A stretch of 64,000 nucleotides of DNA from Aeoliella sp052161615 (GTDB lineage: Bacteria; Planctomycetota; Planctomycetia; Pirellulales; Lacipirellulaceae), in NCBI RefSeq assembly GCF_052161615.1, contig NZ_CP197417.1, forward strand, positions 3,782,001-3,846,000. Direction: 5' to 3'. A model generated the notes under the pieces. It ran no database searches, had not been told where the DNA came from, and was given only the letters and a program-made list of their open reading frames with translations. This document shows, piece after piece, positions 1 through 8,440 of this stretch; the first letter of the stretch is position 1, and the number at the start of each line of letters is the position of its first letter. The translations under genes were made by a program, and so were the position numbers.

Positions 1-598
1 CGTCGAGGTCGATGCGAAGAAGCTTGCCGTAAGGTGAATCGAGACTTTCAATCAGCGCTGGATTGAACGTTCCTTGATTGGCCTGCGTGCCGCCATCGCC
101 GGTGACGACGAACAGCTCGTTGTTGTTGCCGCCGGGGCGGAACATCGAGACGTTCATCGTGTGGAAGACATTGCTGAGGTTTTGATACTCCAAGAGTCGC
201 CGCTGAAGTACCGGCTCGCCCGCAGTGACTTGCCACTCGTCGAGGCCATTGGTGCCTGCAGAGTTCGACACGGTGTAGAACTTGCCGTTCGTGGCGTACT
301 CGGGGTGGAACGTCACGGACAACAGGCCACCATCGTTGACGACGGTACCCTCGACATCGAGAAACGTCTGCCGCTCGCCGGTCAGCTGGTCGTAGGAAAC
401 GATGCGTCCGACCTCGGAACCCGAACTCGCCCGTTCCACGACGTAGAGCGTGTTATTGTCACCCGGCGCTTGGGCCATGTGAATCGGCTGATTAAGCCCA
501 TCGAGCACGCGCTCGACGGTGAACTCGGCAGCCGCATCCGTTCCTACTAGACAGCAAACCCCAACCCATAGAATCGCATCCACGCGCAACCATTGCAT
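1..598 (-). CDS. Glucose/sorbosone dehydrogenase-like secreted protein (C-terminus outside window)
   Basis: An open frame runs on the minus strand from ATG at 598 to the left edge without a stop, so about 199 codons of the N-terminal part are visible. A GGGAG ribosome site lies just upstream. Residues 1-24 look like a signal peptide ending in DAAA. The mature part has the spacing of PQQ-type soluble glucose/sorbosone dehydrogenases (beta-propeller): LDGLNQPIHM, then NNTLYVVER, then GGLLSVTFHPEYATNGKFY, which matches the family signature GLLGxAFHPdFaxNGkfY. Such enzymes oxidise sugars outside the cytoplasm. The catalytic His/Arg region and the PQQ site lie outside the window, so activity cannot be judged. 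It is the last visible gene of the minus-strand surface block and follows the lipoprotein gene by about 70 bases. Confidence 0.72.
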   Translation of the reverse strand, partial: MQWLRVDAILWVGVCCLVGTDAAAEFTVERVLDGLNQPIHMAQAPGDNNTLYVVERASSGSEVGRIVSYDQLTGERQTFLDVEGTVVNDGGLLSVTFHPEYATNGKFYTVSNSAGTNGLDEWQVTAGEPVLQRRLLEYQNLSNVFHTMNVSMFRPGGNNNELFVVTGDGGTQANQGTFNPALIESLDSPYGKLLRIDLD

Positions 599-668
599 AC
601 CGCACTCCCGAGTAGTTTTTCAACGATGCGCCCACCGTGAACCACTGCGGCCCGTACACAGAAAGTTG

Positions 669-1052
669 TTAGAAGTCGAAGTCGAGGGTGGTGGAGCCGG
701 AGGTAACTTCGACGATCTGACCGTTCTTGGGGTGGTCGAGGGGGATCAACTGGGTTATGGGTTGCTTCGGCGCCGCCATCGCTTCTTCTCGCGTTGCGTA
801 TATCGGGCCATCGGGGCTAGACACGATCGTTACTTTCTTCTTTCCCGGGGTCATTCCGTTGATGGTGTATTGCCCATTGAGAACCTCGGTTCCGAAAGTT
901 TGGCCGGGCCCCTCGGCGGGTGCAAAACCTATGTGCCCATTCGGGAGAGGGCTCCCACCTGCTTTCACGGTACCGCTCACGGAAACACTGTCGTTGCAAC
1001 CAACAAAGCAAAGAATGCTCAGTAAAATGGTGAATGTAGCCGGAGCACGCAT
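669..1052 (-). CDS. Small secreted lipoprotein, carboxypeptidase-regulatory-like beta-sandwich
   Basis: 127 residues. The N-terminus is a short hydrophobic stretch followed by the lipobox FVGC, so it is probably a lipoprotein acylated at Cys19. The mature part (SVSVSGTVKAGGSPLPNGHI, then GTEVLNGQYTINGMTPGKKKV) follows the pattern of the carboxypeptidase regulatory-like/transthyretin-type beta-sandwich that planctomycetes encode in large numbers as lipoproteins. No enzymatic residues are expected. It lies between a DUF1559 gene and the sugar dehydrogenase-like gene on the same strand, an arrangement often seen for these lipoproteins. The function is unknown, and surface assembly is inferred from context only. 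Confidence 0.7.
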   Translation of the reverse strand: MRAPATFTILLSILCFVGCNDSVSVSGTVKAGGSPLPNGHIGFAPAEGPGQTFGTEVLNGQYTINGMTPGKKKVTIVSSPDGPIYATREEAMAAPKQPITQLIPLDHPKNGQIVEVTSGSTTLDFDF

Positions 1053-1123
1053 ACCTTAACTCCTATCGAGCGAACCGAGCGGACGAGGGTGAACTAATCC
1101 CCGTTCGCCGCGGAAGAGTGGAC

Positions 1124-2227
1124 CTAATTGGCGTTAACAACATCCCCGTTGCCACGCGTACCCAGCGACCGCCAGTAGGCAACGTCGACGCCATCGGTCT
1201 TGAAGTCCACTGAACCATCGGACATCGCGACGTTTACGCCCCCTGGATGGTGGCTGCGAGCCGCGACGTGGGTATTTGCACCGCCTTGTCCTTCCTGCGG
1301 ATGGTCGGCCCCCTTAATGCATGGGGCGGTGTCAGGGTACTGGGAGTCTCCTCGCTGCCTTGGACAGTCGCCAAACACCTGATCAGGAGCGGCCGCTTCG
1401 TTAGGGCCGTACAAGGTCGCGAACAATCCACCGCCCATATTCCCGTAAATGAGCGAGCCCATCACCCCACCCCAGTCGACGACTTCGGTCGCACTCAATC
1501 CTTCCGACAGTAGAATCGTCGCCGACGTTCCATCGGAAATCTCGCCCAGCCGCACCCGCTTTGGCTTCCAGTACTTATTCGAGGCATCTACAACTTTACC
1601 CGTGCTCGTTAGTGCGCGACTCTTTACTTCAAAACACCCCGGACCAAATACTGCCTTATTCGGTTCACGGCGGAAAAGTTCCAATGTCGCAGCGGTGTCG
1701 CCGTAGATATTATTCTCGCTGCCGACGCTCGCACGGTAATTTCCACGCCACAATCCCCATTGCGTCGATCCCATTTCGTTTTGGACGGGCGTCGTATCGC
1801 TCGGGCAATAGTAAGGTGGGATTTGGGTGTGGCGTGCCGAACGCTTCTGAGCATGATCTCCAGCTGGCGTCCACCCACCCTTGTCGATTCCACCCACCGG
1901 CCCGGGCGCCGAGATGTCGACGAAGTTGTCGTACACCGCCTGCTGCTCGATATAGGGCAGTATCTCTTGCACCCAGGTGAAAGAGTCCCATTGGTCGACC
2001 TTGCGCGCATAGGGCAGCGCCTTGTGGGTCGATTCGAAGTTCAGGCACGCGAGTGCCAAGTTCTTTTGATTATTTACACACGCTGACCGCCGGGCCGCCT
2101 CGCGCGCGGCCTGCACGGCCGGCAGCAATAGCGCCACCAGTATGCCGATGATGGCGATTACCACCAGTAACTCGACTAGGGTAAATGCTTTTGTTTTGTT
2201 TCGATCGCGTCGGGCAGACAGCGTCAT
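1124..2227 (-). CDS. DUF1559 protein with type IV pilin-like N-terminus
   Basis: 367 residues. Residues 14-35 (KAFTLVELLVVIAIIGILV) form a prepilin signal: a basic leader, then a Phe at the cleavage site, then the Glu five residues in, and a long hydrophobic helix. LLPAVQAAREAARR follows, which is the invariant start of planctomycete DUF1559 proteins. The C-terminal signature HHPGGVNVAMSDGSVDF, then YWRSLGTRGNGD, is also present. These proteins are thought to be pseudopilin-like surface components, but no member has an established function to my knowledge. The gene sits in the minus-strand surface block 71 bases upstream of the lipoprotein gene. A second, divergent DUF1559 gene lies at 42177-43199. 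Confidence 0.9.
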   Translation of the reverse strand: MTLSARRDRNKTKAFTLVELLVVIAIIGILVALLLPAVQAAREAARRSACVNNQKNLALACLNFESTHKALPYARKVDQWDSFTWVQEILPYIEQQAVYDNFVDISAPGPVGGIDKGGWTPAGDHAQKRSARHTQIPPYYCPSDTTPVQNEMGSTQWGLWRGNYRASVGSENNIYGDTAATLELFRREPNKAVFGPGCFEVKSRALTSTGKVVDASNKYWKPKRVRLGEISDGTSATILLSEGLSATEVVDWGGVMGSLIYGNMGGGLFATLYGPNEAAAPDQVFGDCPRQRGDSQYPDTAPCIKGADHPQEGQGGANTHVAARSHHPGGVNVAMSDGSVDFKTDGVDVAYWRSLGTRGNGDVVNAN

Positions 2228-2406
2228 GGGAATACCTCGCAGTACGGAAGAGTAACGCGGATCGTCCTGGGTTCATGGAGAACCTTGATCCGTGGGGCAG
2301 CAAAGTTAACAACTGAATTATTCTCGCCTTTGCCAACCGAGGCAAAAACGACACACCGCGGTGGTGACGCTGCCCGTCGTCACCACCGCAGGTGTTGTGC
2401 TCGAAT

Positions 2407-3843
2407 CTACTTGCGTAGACGCGAGCGGAATCGCACGCCGGCTATAACGCCAGCGGTTATCAGCAATAAGGACACGGTAGCAGGTTCGGGTACCTGAGCG
2501 GTCTGAAGTGCACCAGCAAAGGTAACAGTCCCTTCGAGCACTTGGCCATTCACCGAATAGAGGAACGTGATGTTGTCTCCATTGGTTCCAACGAATGGAG
2601 TGCCGAGAGCCCAAGAAGTACCACCTTCCAGTGTGGAACCTTCTTCATCAAGGAAGTACTCAATTAGCTGAGTTGCACCGGAGCCACCGACTTCCGACCA
2701 GCCCAGCCCGGTGCCACCACCGCCTGTGCTGCCGAAGTTGGCTTTCCACAAATCGTAGTAAGTCGCATCGACCGTGGTACCGAGAGCACCATTGTTGGGC
2801 AGCCCGGCGGTGGAGCCGAGGTTATCCCGCCAGACGGTGTAGTCGGCTAGGTTGGTCACTCCGTCGTCGTTGAAGTCGCCATCGGCAGCACCACCGGCAT
2901 CCACACCCTGCTCGTCCAGGCTATTCCAGTTAGCGGTGTTGAACGAGTTGCTACCGCTACGGATCTGGTACGAATCGATGGTGAAGTCGGTCGAGGCATT
3001 CGGGTTGTTAATAGACACCTGTCCCGCCGGACCGATTGTGACGTTCAGGGGCTGGGCAAGATTGCCGGTGTCGACCAGCGATTCGACGTCGTACGCCGAG
3101 ATGGCATGGTCGTAGATTCGCATGAAGTCCACCGACCCATTGAAGTCCTGATCGCCCCAGCCCACTGCAGAACCGATGAAGAACTGGGCAATTGTGACGT
3201 CAGCCAGAGTCTTATTGCCGATGCTGACCGTGTTCGTCTCAATAGTTCCCGAACCATCCGCGGCGGCAGCGTGAAAAGTCATCTGCTGGGCAGCTCCATT
3301 CCACACGCCGACCATGTACGACTCGACTCCCGCGCCGATCGCACCTCCAATCGTGCTAACATTCTCCCCGCTCAGTGCACGGATGGTGGAACCTTTGGTC
3401 CCGCCGCCACGCTGAGGGGTTAGGTCAATGTAGTCGTGGGTGGGGCTACCGTTGACGGTTTCGCCAGGATCGCCAGCCATGAACACCTTCGCCCAGTCCT
3501 GAGCACCAGTGACGCTGAACTTCATCACGACGCTTAGTGTTTCGGCGCTGTTGATGGTAGTAGCGAGTTCGGTGAGGGAAGCACCCAGCGCCGACGCGTT
3601 ATTCGTCCGAGGGGCACCACCGGGCAAAACCAAACGGCCCCCGGCAATGGACGCGGTGCCATTCAGCGTGAGGTCGGCGTTGCCCACGGAGTCGATGGCC
3701 GTAGGCCCGTCGAACTCATAGGCATGCACCAGCACCGCGTGTGCCGGCACAGAACTAAAAGCGACCAGTGCACCGGTAAGTGCAGCCACACCGAGGCTTC
3801 TCACCGTTGGTCGCAACCGTGTTGAGCAGAGTTTAGCGTACAT
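2407..3843 (-). CDS. LamG domain protein with dockerin-like repeat and PEP-CTERM tail
   Basis: 478 residues. A signal peptide (about residues 1-36, ending PAHA) precedes a LamG/concanavalin-like domain (about 38-250) that ends with the characteristic GSVDFMRIYDHAISAYDVESL. A dockerin-like pair of calcium loops follows (DGDFNDDGVTNLADYTVWRD, then TVDATYYDLWKANFGS, about 320-375). The C-terminus is a PEP-CTERM sorting signal: VPEPATVSLLL, a membrane helix, then the basic end RFRSRLRK. The expected fate is export and exosortase-dependent processing at the cell surface. The LamG part is clearly paralogous to the 286-residue protein at 12366-13226, which lacks the dockerin part. It is probably a structural or carbohydrate-binding surface protein. 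Confidence 0.85.
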   Translation of the reverse strand: MYAKLCSTRLRPTVRSLGVAALTGALVAFSSVPAHAVLVHAYEFDGPTAIDSVGNADLTLNGTASIAGGRLVLPGGAPRTNNASALGASLTELATTINSAETLSVVMKFSVTGAQDWAKVFMAGDPGETVNGSPTHDYIDLTPQRGGGTKGSTIRALSGENVSTIGGAIGAGVESYMVGVWNGAAQQMTFHAAAADGSGTIETNTVSIGNKTLADVTIAQFFIGSAVGWGDQDFNGSVDFMRIYDHAISAYDVESLVDTGNLAQPLNVTIGPAGQVSINNPNASTDFTIDSYQIRSGSNSFNTANWNSLDEQGVDAGGAADGDFNDDGVTNLADYTVWRDNLGSTAGLPNNGALGTTVDATYYDLWKANFGSTGGGGTGLGWSEVGGSGATQLIEYFLDEEGSTLEGGTSWALGTPFVGTNGDNITFLYSVNGQVLEGTVTFAGALQTAQVPEPATVSLLLITAGVIAGVRFRSRLRK

Positions 3844-3924
3844 AGTCTCGTAATTCTCGCTATTGGATGATAAGTCGATCTATTGAAGTAGTCGTTTCCC
3901 AAGCACCGCCGTAGAGCTAGCGAA

Positions 3925-5514
3925 CTACGAGGTACGGCGACGAAGCACCATTACTCCCGCCATCACGCTGGCGAACATCACCAACGTGCTGGGCTCGGGG
4001 ACGGCGATGTTTCCGCCGGCCATGATGGCCTCCAAAGCTCCTGCTCCGTTAAGAGCATTGAACTGCTGTTTGAACAGGAAGAAATCAGCGAAGTCGTTGT
4101 CGTTATCACCGTCCAAGTCGCCCCGAAGTGCCTGCTGCACCTCCGACAGAGATGAGATATTGGTAAACGCGTGGCTGGCGAACACCAGGAAGTCGCCTTC
4201 GTCCACGGAGCCATCCGTGTTGAGATCTAAGGCCGAAAGGGCCTGGCCGCCATTGCCGGTGTAATTGACGGTAATGGCGGTCATCGTGCCATCGCTCAAC
4301 TCAACAAACGCCCGCACGTCTTCGAACTTCGAAGGGGTGATCGCGGTTCCCAAAGCAACGCTATTGCCAACCGCGATCGTGCCACCCGAATTGATGCCGT
4401 TTTCGGCGAGTTCGTTGATGGTGGTGGTCGCAGCGGGTGGATCAATCGCCGTGAAGCCGGCGGGGTTGAGCGATCCGATGTCCGAAGTAATCGAGTAGTT
4501 AACGACGGTTAACGGGCTGACGTTATTACCCGGGTTCTGCAGCGAAACCACGCCCGTGATACGGTCGATGTTCAGAACCGGTACGGCCAACGGGTCTGCT
4601 CCCTCAATGAAGTTAGCAGTCACTTGCGCAGGAGTGAGGGCGTTGTTGTAAAGGCGAATCTCATTGTAGAGGCCGTCAAACAGAGGATCGTTGAACTGAG
4701 CGCGGCCAAACCACGCGTTGTTGTCGATCAACTCGCCGACCAAGCCAGTCTGAGTACCGCCAGTGACATCAAACGAGGTGGGAACGTCGCGAGTACCGAC
4801 TAGATTGCCGTTGAGGTAGAGCTTCGTAGTGCCGTTGGCGCCCGCGGTCGTATCGTTCTGATCCAGGGTGAACACCACGTGATGCTCAACACCCGTCGAA
4901 AGAGGGCCCAGTTGCGGCTCTGCATCGGCCGGTGCCCACAGTTCGGGATCGCCTGGTGCGTTGCTGCGAACCGACGCGCCGAAGACGTTGTTGACGCCAC
5001 CGACATTGCGGCCGGATTGAGCCACACCAATCATGTAGTTCTTGCCACCGCCACCGTTGGAGATGTTCTCGCCACCGCCGCTGGTGCCGATGTCCCAGAG
5101 TCGAGCCCAGTTATGATTCTGCGACACGGTTACCCACATTTCGATCGAGATGGCTCTAGTCGGATTTCCACCGTTGTAGGCCATGTCGCTGATCGCAAAG
5201 TTCTGCAGGTCCAAATAGACACCTGGAGCTGTCGTGCCGCGGCCTGGAGCATCAGATCCCCAATCGCCCGCGGTGTTGTGGTTGGCACTTAAGTCGGCCT
5301 TGCCACCGGTGATAGCGCCGATGCCTGTTGGATCAACGTAGGTGAGCGTAGGATTTAGCCCTAACGCGTCATCGGTCTTCTCGTCGTTGAAGACGGTGGT
5401 TCCATTGACCGTGCTGCTGTTGAAGTTCCACTTCGAAACAAGCTCCGCCTGGGCTACGCCCATGGAGCAAACAACCACCGCAGCGGTCGTCCATTGCATA
5501 AGTTGTCGACGCAT
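3925..5514 (-). CDS. LamG domain protein with dockerin-like region and PEP-CTERM tail
   Basis: I start it at the internal ATG at 5514 (MRRQLMQWTTAAVVVCSMG) because GGAG lies 7-8 bases upstream and a signal peptide ending in AQA follows. An upstream ATG at 5547 would add 11 residues. The LamG fold covers roughly residues 25-310 and ends with WFGRAQFNDPLFDGLYNEIR, nearly the same motif as in the giant protein at 43609-48420. A linker follows, then a calcium-loop region (LDLNTDGSVDEGDFLVF and LRGDLDGDNDNDFADFFLF), then VPEPSTLVMF and a helix ending in RRRTS, the PEP-CTERM tail. It is exported and surface-processed by analogy. The gene lies between the sibling LamG gene and the FecR-type regulator, so it is a likely target of the sigma factor encoded upstream. 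Confidence 0.85.
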   Translation of the reverse strand: MRRQLMQWTTAAVVVCSMGVAQAELVSKWNFNSSTVNGTTVFNDEKTDDALGLNPTLTYVDPTGIGAITGGKADLSANHNTAGDWGSDAPGRGTTAPGVYLDLQNFAISDMAYNGGNPTRAISIEMWVTVSQNHNWARLWDIGTSGGGENISNGGGGKNYMIGVAQSGRNVGGVNNVFGASVRSNAPGDPELWAPADAEPQLGPLSTGVEHHVVFTLDQNDTTAGANGTTKLYLNGNLVGTRDVPTSFDVTGGTQTGLVGELIDNNAWFGRAQFNDPLFDGLYNEIRLYNNALTPAQVTANFIEGADPLAVPVLNIDRITGVVSLQNPGNNVSPLTVVNYSITSDIGSLNPAGFTAIDPPAATTTINELAENGINSGGTIAVGNSVALGTAITPSKFEDVRAFVELSDGTMTAITVNYTGNGGQALSALDLNTDGSVDEGDFLVFASHAFTNISSLSEVQQALRGDLDGDNDNDFADFFLFKQQFNALNGAGALEAIMAGGNIAVPEPSTLVMFASVMAGVMVLRRRTS

Positions 5515-5585
5515 AGTAACTCTCCACCTTGTTATGAGTCTCATCACCGCGCTTTCCTTAAGAAAAGTCTTTACGCCCTATTGAT

Positions 5586-7388
5586 TCATTCGCTTAACAC
5601 GAGCACCGGATCGATCATCACCACTTCGTCGTGGTCCACCTGCATGTCGCTATCGGTGACCACCACGGTGACGATTCGGCTATGGGTACCCAGTTCCAGC
5701 TCGACGAGCTGATCGCCGTCTTGCCAGTGGATTGCTGGCACCACGCAGCGTTCCACGCCATCCACGTACACCCGAAAATCGGCGACACTTCCATGGCTAC
5801 CGTTGCCATTGGTGCGCTCGCCATGAGTCGAATCGAGATTGGCCACTAAGCAGCGGAACTTCTGCACCGCTCGGCCTTCCACCGCTTGGATCGAATGAGC
5901 CTCGAACGATATACCAACGTTCGAATGCAATCCCACGATGCCCAATTGGCACTCCGCGAGTCGCTGGCACACATTGCGTGTAGCTCCGTTACCCCACTGT
6001 TCGTCCTCGGGATTCTCAAGCACCGCGTCGCCTGGAGCCCAGTTCGGCAGCGGACGCCGAGCCCACACCGGACCTTCGGTGCGACTGAGGTTCGCGGGAA
6101 ACTCCACCGCGTTGCCATAAGAGTCAATGCGGGTCGGCATCCCTTCGCGATGTGGAATGAACAGGCCGTCAACAAACTCGTGGTAAACGGCGTAGTGGAA
6201 ACCGATTTGGTCGGCCATTCGCCCGCCCCGTAGAGGCTGCTCGTCCACCTTGCCAGTCGTTGGATCAAGCGCGCCGTAAAGCCGATGCGACAAACCCGCT
6301 CCGCCAATAATGGCATCGACGAGGCTAACTTCATTGGACGCCAGCGCGCTGTTGGGCCCAGCCGGCATCGAACGCAAGAACTGTCCGTGATCCACCCTCG
6401 AGGTCCTGTCAGGGATGCCACTGGCGGACATTCGCAGGCTCATGCCCTGCGTGAGCCGGACGGGCGATGTCGCTTGAAGGGAAGCGACGGAGGACCCCAC
6501 TTCCACTTCGCCATCGAATACGCAAACCTCGGTCGCCGAGGCATCGTTGACCGCCACGCCGAATTCGGTGCCCAGATCCAGTACGTCAGCACTCGGAGTC
6601 GTGAGTCGGAAGCCCACTCCCCCTTCGGCGTTCACGCGGCCAGTGATTCGACCCGACGCCAGATGGCCACTTTCTGGGCCCGTGGGAGTGAACACGGCTG
6701 GCCCATGCACAATGATCGTGGCACCCGAGAAGTAAGAGAGCCGGAGCACGCCTGATTCCACCGCGATGGGTTCGCCAACCCCAACTCGAAGACCGTAGTC
6801 AAACGGCGCCGATCGGGTTGCCCACTGCACGTCGCCGGTGGCATCCACCACGTGCGCCACGTAGTCGATCGACACTCGAGTAATCGGCGGAATGTTCGAA
6901 GGCGTGGTATGCGAGGCAAGGTCTCCCTCTCCGGAAGCTCCGTCGGGAAGCGTCGCCAACTGCTCGCCACCTCGGTTCGAAACCCACACCGCACCGACTA
7001 GCAGCAGGCAGGCGGCCGCCACCATAGTCGCGACATTCCACCACGAACGCTCTCTGCGAGCGGCGACTTCCGGCGAAGCGGGGCGGGTGTTCCGGAGAAT
7101 CATCCGCGCGACTTCGTCTTTCGCGAGTTGCAACGCCAAGGACTCGCACGATTCGATGGGGCGGTCGATGGTGTGCTTGCTGGCTTCGCTAGTCTGGCGG
7201 GCCCAGCCCTTCACAGACACCGCCATGTACATCATCTGCACGTACACGCGAACCGCCTCGTCGCTCCGCTCAAGAAACACCCGAAGCTGCTCCAGTTCGG
7301 CGGGCGTGGCGATATCCTCGCACGCGTCGTGGATAAGCGAGCGCAGCGATCGCAATTCTGCATCGGTAAGTGGGGATCGATCCGCCAT
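5586..7388 (-). CDS. FecR-type transmembrane anti-sigma/regulator with C-terminal NPCBM-like module
   Basis: 600 residues from ATG at 7388, which overlaps the sigma-factor stop (TAATG) and has AGGAGGGG upstream, so translation is probably coupled. Residues 1-110 are cytoplasmic and helical and form the likely sigma-binding part. One membrane helix lies at about 117-137 (VATMVAAACLLLVGAVWV). A FecR domain lies at about 205-300 (VLRLSYFSGATIIVHGPAVF, then LGTEFGVAV and VFDGEVEVG). The last about 130 residues resemble an NPCBM/LamG-like carbohydrate-binding module (HGSVADFRVYVDGVE ... THSRIVTVVV). By analogy with FecR, the outer part senses a ligand, here perhaps a glycan, and controls the partner sigma factor. 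The ligand is an inference. Confidence 0.82.
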   Translation of the reverse strand: MADRSPLTDAELRSLRSLIHDACEDIATPAELEQLRVFLERSDEAVRVYVQMMYMAVSVKGWARQTSEASKHTIDRPIESCESLALQLAKDEVARMILRNTRPASPEVAARRERSWWNVATMVAAACLLLVGAVWVSNRGGEQLATLPDGASGEGDLASHTTPSNIPPITRVSIDYVAHVVDATGDVQWATRSAPFDYGLRVGVGEPIAVESGVLRLSYFSGATIIVHGPAVFTPTGPESGHLASGRITGRVNAEGGVGFRLTTPSADVLDLGTEFGVAVNDASATEVCVFDGEVEVGSSVASLQATSPVRLTQGMSLRMSASGIPDRTSRVDHGQFLRSMPAGPNSALASNEVSLVDAIIGGAGLSHRLYGALDPTTGKVDEQPLRGGRMADQIGFHYAVYHEFVDGLFIPHREGMPTRIDSYGNAVEFPANLSRTEGPVWARRPLPNWAPGDAVLENPEDEQWGNGATRNVCQRLAECQLGIVGLHSNVGISFEAHSIQAVEGRAVQKFRCLVANLDSTHGERTNGNGSHGSVADFRVYVDGVERCVVPAIHWQDGDQLVELELGTHSRIVTVVVTDSDMQVDHDEVVMIDPVLVLSE

Positions 7389-8011
7389 TAGTACCCCTCC
7401 TGGCGGATGGTGTGCTCCACGCATCGCATGAGCGACACGCGAATTCGCTTGAGCGCCTTGTAAACGGCCGACTTTGTCTTGCCACTCCAGGCGGCGAGCT
7501 CTTCGACGGTTTCATTGCCGGTGTAGCGGCGGCGGACGAGGCTCTTGTCGCCGTCGGCGAGCTTCTCCACACACCCTTTGAGAGCAGTACGCTGCGATTC
7601 GAGCAGCGGGGCCTCCTCCATTTGGGTGGTGGTCAGTCGTTCGACCAGGGCATCGTCAAAGATGAGGGTCGCCCCGACGCGCTGCTGGTGCTGCCGCAGC
7701 GATTGGTAGCGTGCAATCGTGCAAACCCAGCGAACGAACTGTTCGTCGGGTGTGTCCTCGGTGTAGGTGAAATCCCCCAGCTTCTCCCAAGCCACTAGCA
7801 AGGTGTTTTGCACGACCTCGTCGATATCCGACGTCGAGGCCATCATGGTGGCCACGAAGCCACGAAAGCGCCACTCGTGTTTCACCACAAGCTGCACAAA
7901 CTGGCCCGCGGTCAGCGGATGCTTACTTGGTATAGGACTAGACATTCCATTACGGACTGACAGCAGCTCAATCCGTCTCGCCTGACGAAGAGTGGGAATG
8001 AGCCTCGCCAT
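7388..8011 (-). CDS. ECF RNA polymerase sigma factor, planctomycete (Rhodopirellula-type) subfamily
   Basis: 207 residues. The sigma-70 region 2 core is visible (FRGFVATMMASTSDIDEVVQ, then NTLLVAWEKLGDF, FVRWVCTIARYQSLRQHQQR). Region 4 is a helix-turn-helix (LVRRRYTGNETVEELAAWSG, then KTKSAVYKALKRIRVSLMRC). There is no region 1 or 3, as expected for an extracytoplasmic-function sigma. The start at 8011 has GGGAG three bases upstream. An internal ATG at 7945 (MSSPIPSKHPLTAGQF) would give a more typical N-terminus but has only a weak ribosome site, so the start is uncertain. The stop overlaps the start of the FecR-type gene, a standard sigma/anti-sigma pair. It probably drives the adjacent surface genes. 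Confidence 0.9.
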   Translation of the reverse strand: MARLIPTLRQARRIELLSVRNGMSSPIPSKHPLTAGQFVQLVVKHEWRFRGFVATMMASTSDIDEVVQNTLLVAWEKLGDFTYTEDTPDEQFVRWVCTIARYQSLRQHQQRVGATLIFDDALVERLTTTQMEEAPLLESQRTALKGCVEKLADGDKSLVRRRYTGNETVEELAAWSGKTKSAVYKALKRIRVSLMRCVEHTIRQEGY

Positions 8012-8292
8012 GCACTCCCAGGGAGCGCATGCGAAGCCCCTTATTCAGAAGGCTATACAGAGAGGTTCCAGATATTGGCCAAGAATCTGGAAAATTTCGC
8101 AAACACGTGTTGCGCTGCGGAAACTCCCCGAATGAGACGGAGCCCCCCGTCGCTTGACGCCGGCCTTCGGTGCGGAAAACCCCACCTTTCCCCATACATT
8201 GCTGCGCGAGGGGCAGCTGCATATTAGCCGAAACCCCCTACGGAACAATCACGCGAACGAGCATAGCGGCATGACGCACCCGAAACAGGGAG
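8012..8292. other. Upstream region of the sigma operon, no gene seen
   Basis: About 280 bases between the sigma-factor start and tRNA-Ser. Short open frames here have no ribosome site or recognisable product. The promoter of the sigma operon should lie in it, but I see no convincing -35/-10 pair. Confidence 0.4.
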
Positions 8293-8379
8293 CGGTCGGG
8301 GTGGGATTCGAACCCACGGTACGCTTTCGCGCACGCCGGTTTTCAAGACCGGTGCCTTAAACCGCTCGGCCACCCGACC
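8293..8379 (-). tRNA. tRNA-Ser (anticodon UGA)
   Basis: Read on the minus strand, the acceptor GGTCGGG (8379-8373) pairs with CCCGACC (8300-8294). The D-arm TGGCCGAGCGG follows, then an anticodon stem CCGGT/ACCGG around loop CTTGAAA with anticodon TGA, a long variable arm (GCGTGCGCGAAAGCGTACC) typical of class II serine tRNAs, and the T-arm GTGGGTTCGAATCCCAC. The 3' CCA is not encoded. Confidence 0.97.
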
Positions 8380-8440
8380 GTCGAGGTGCTTGGAGGCACC
8401 CAGTAAGTCTCGCCGGACCGCTTATTGCCCGGCCCACCTT

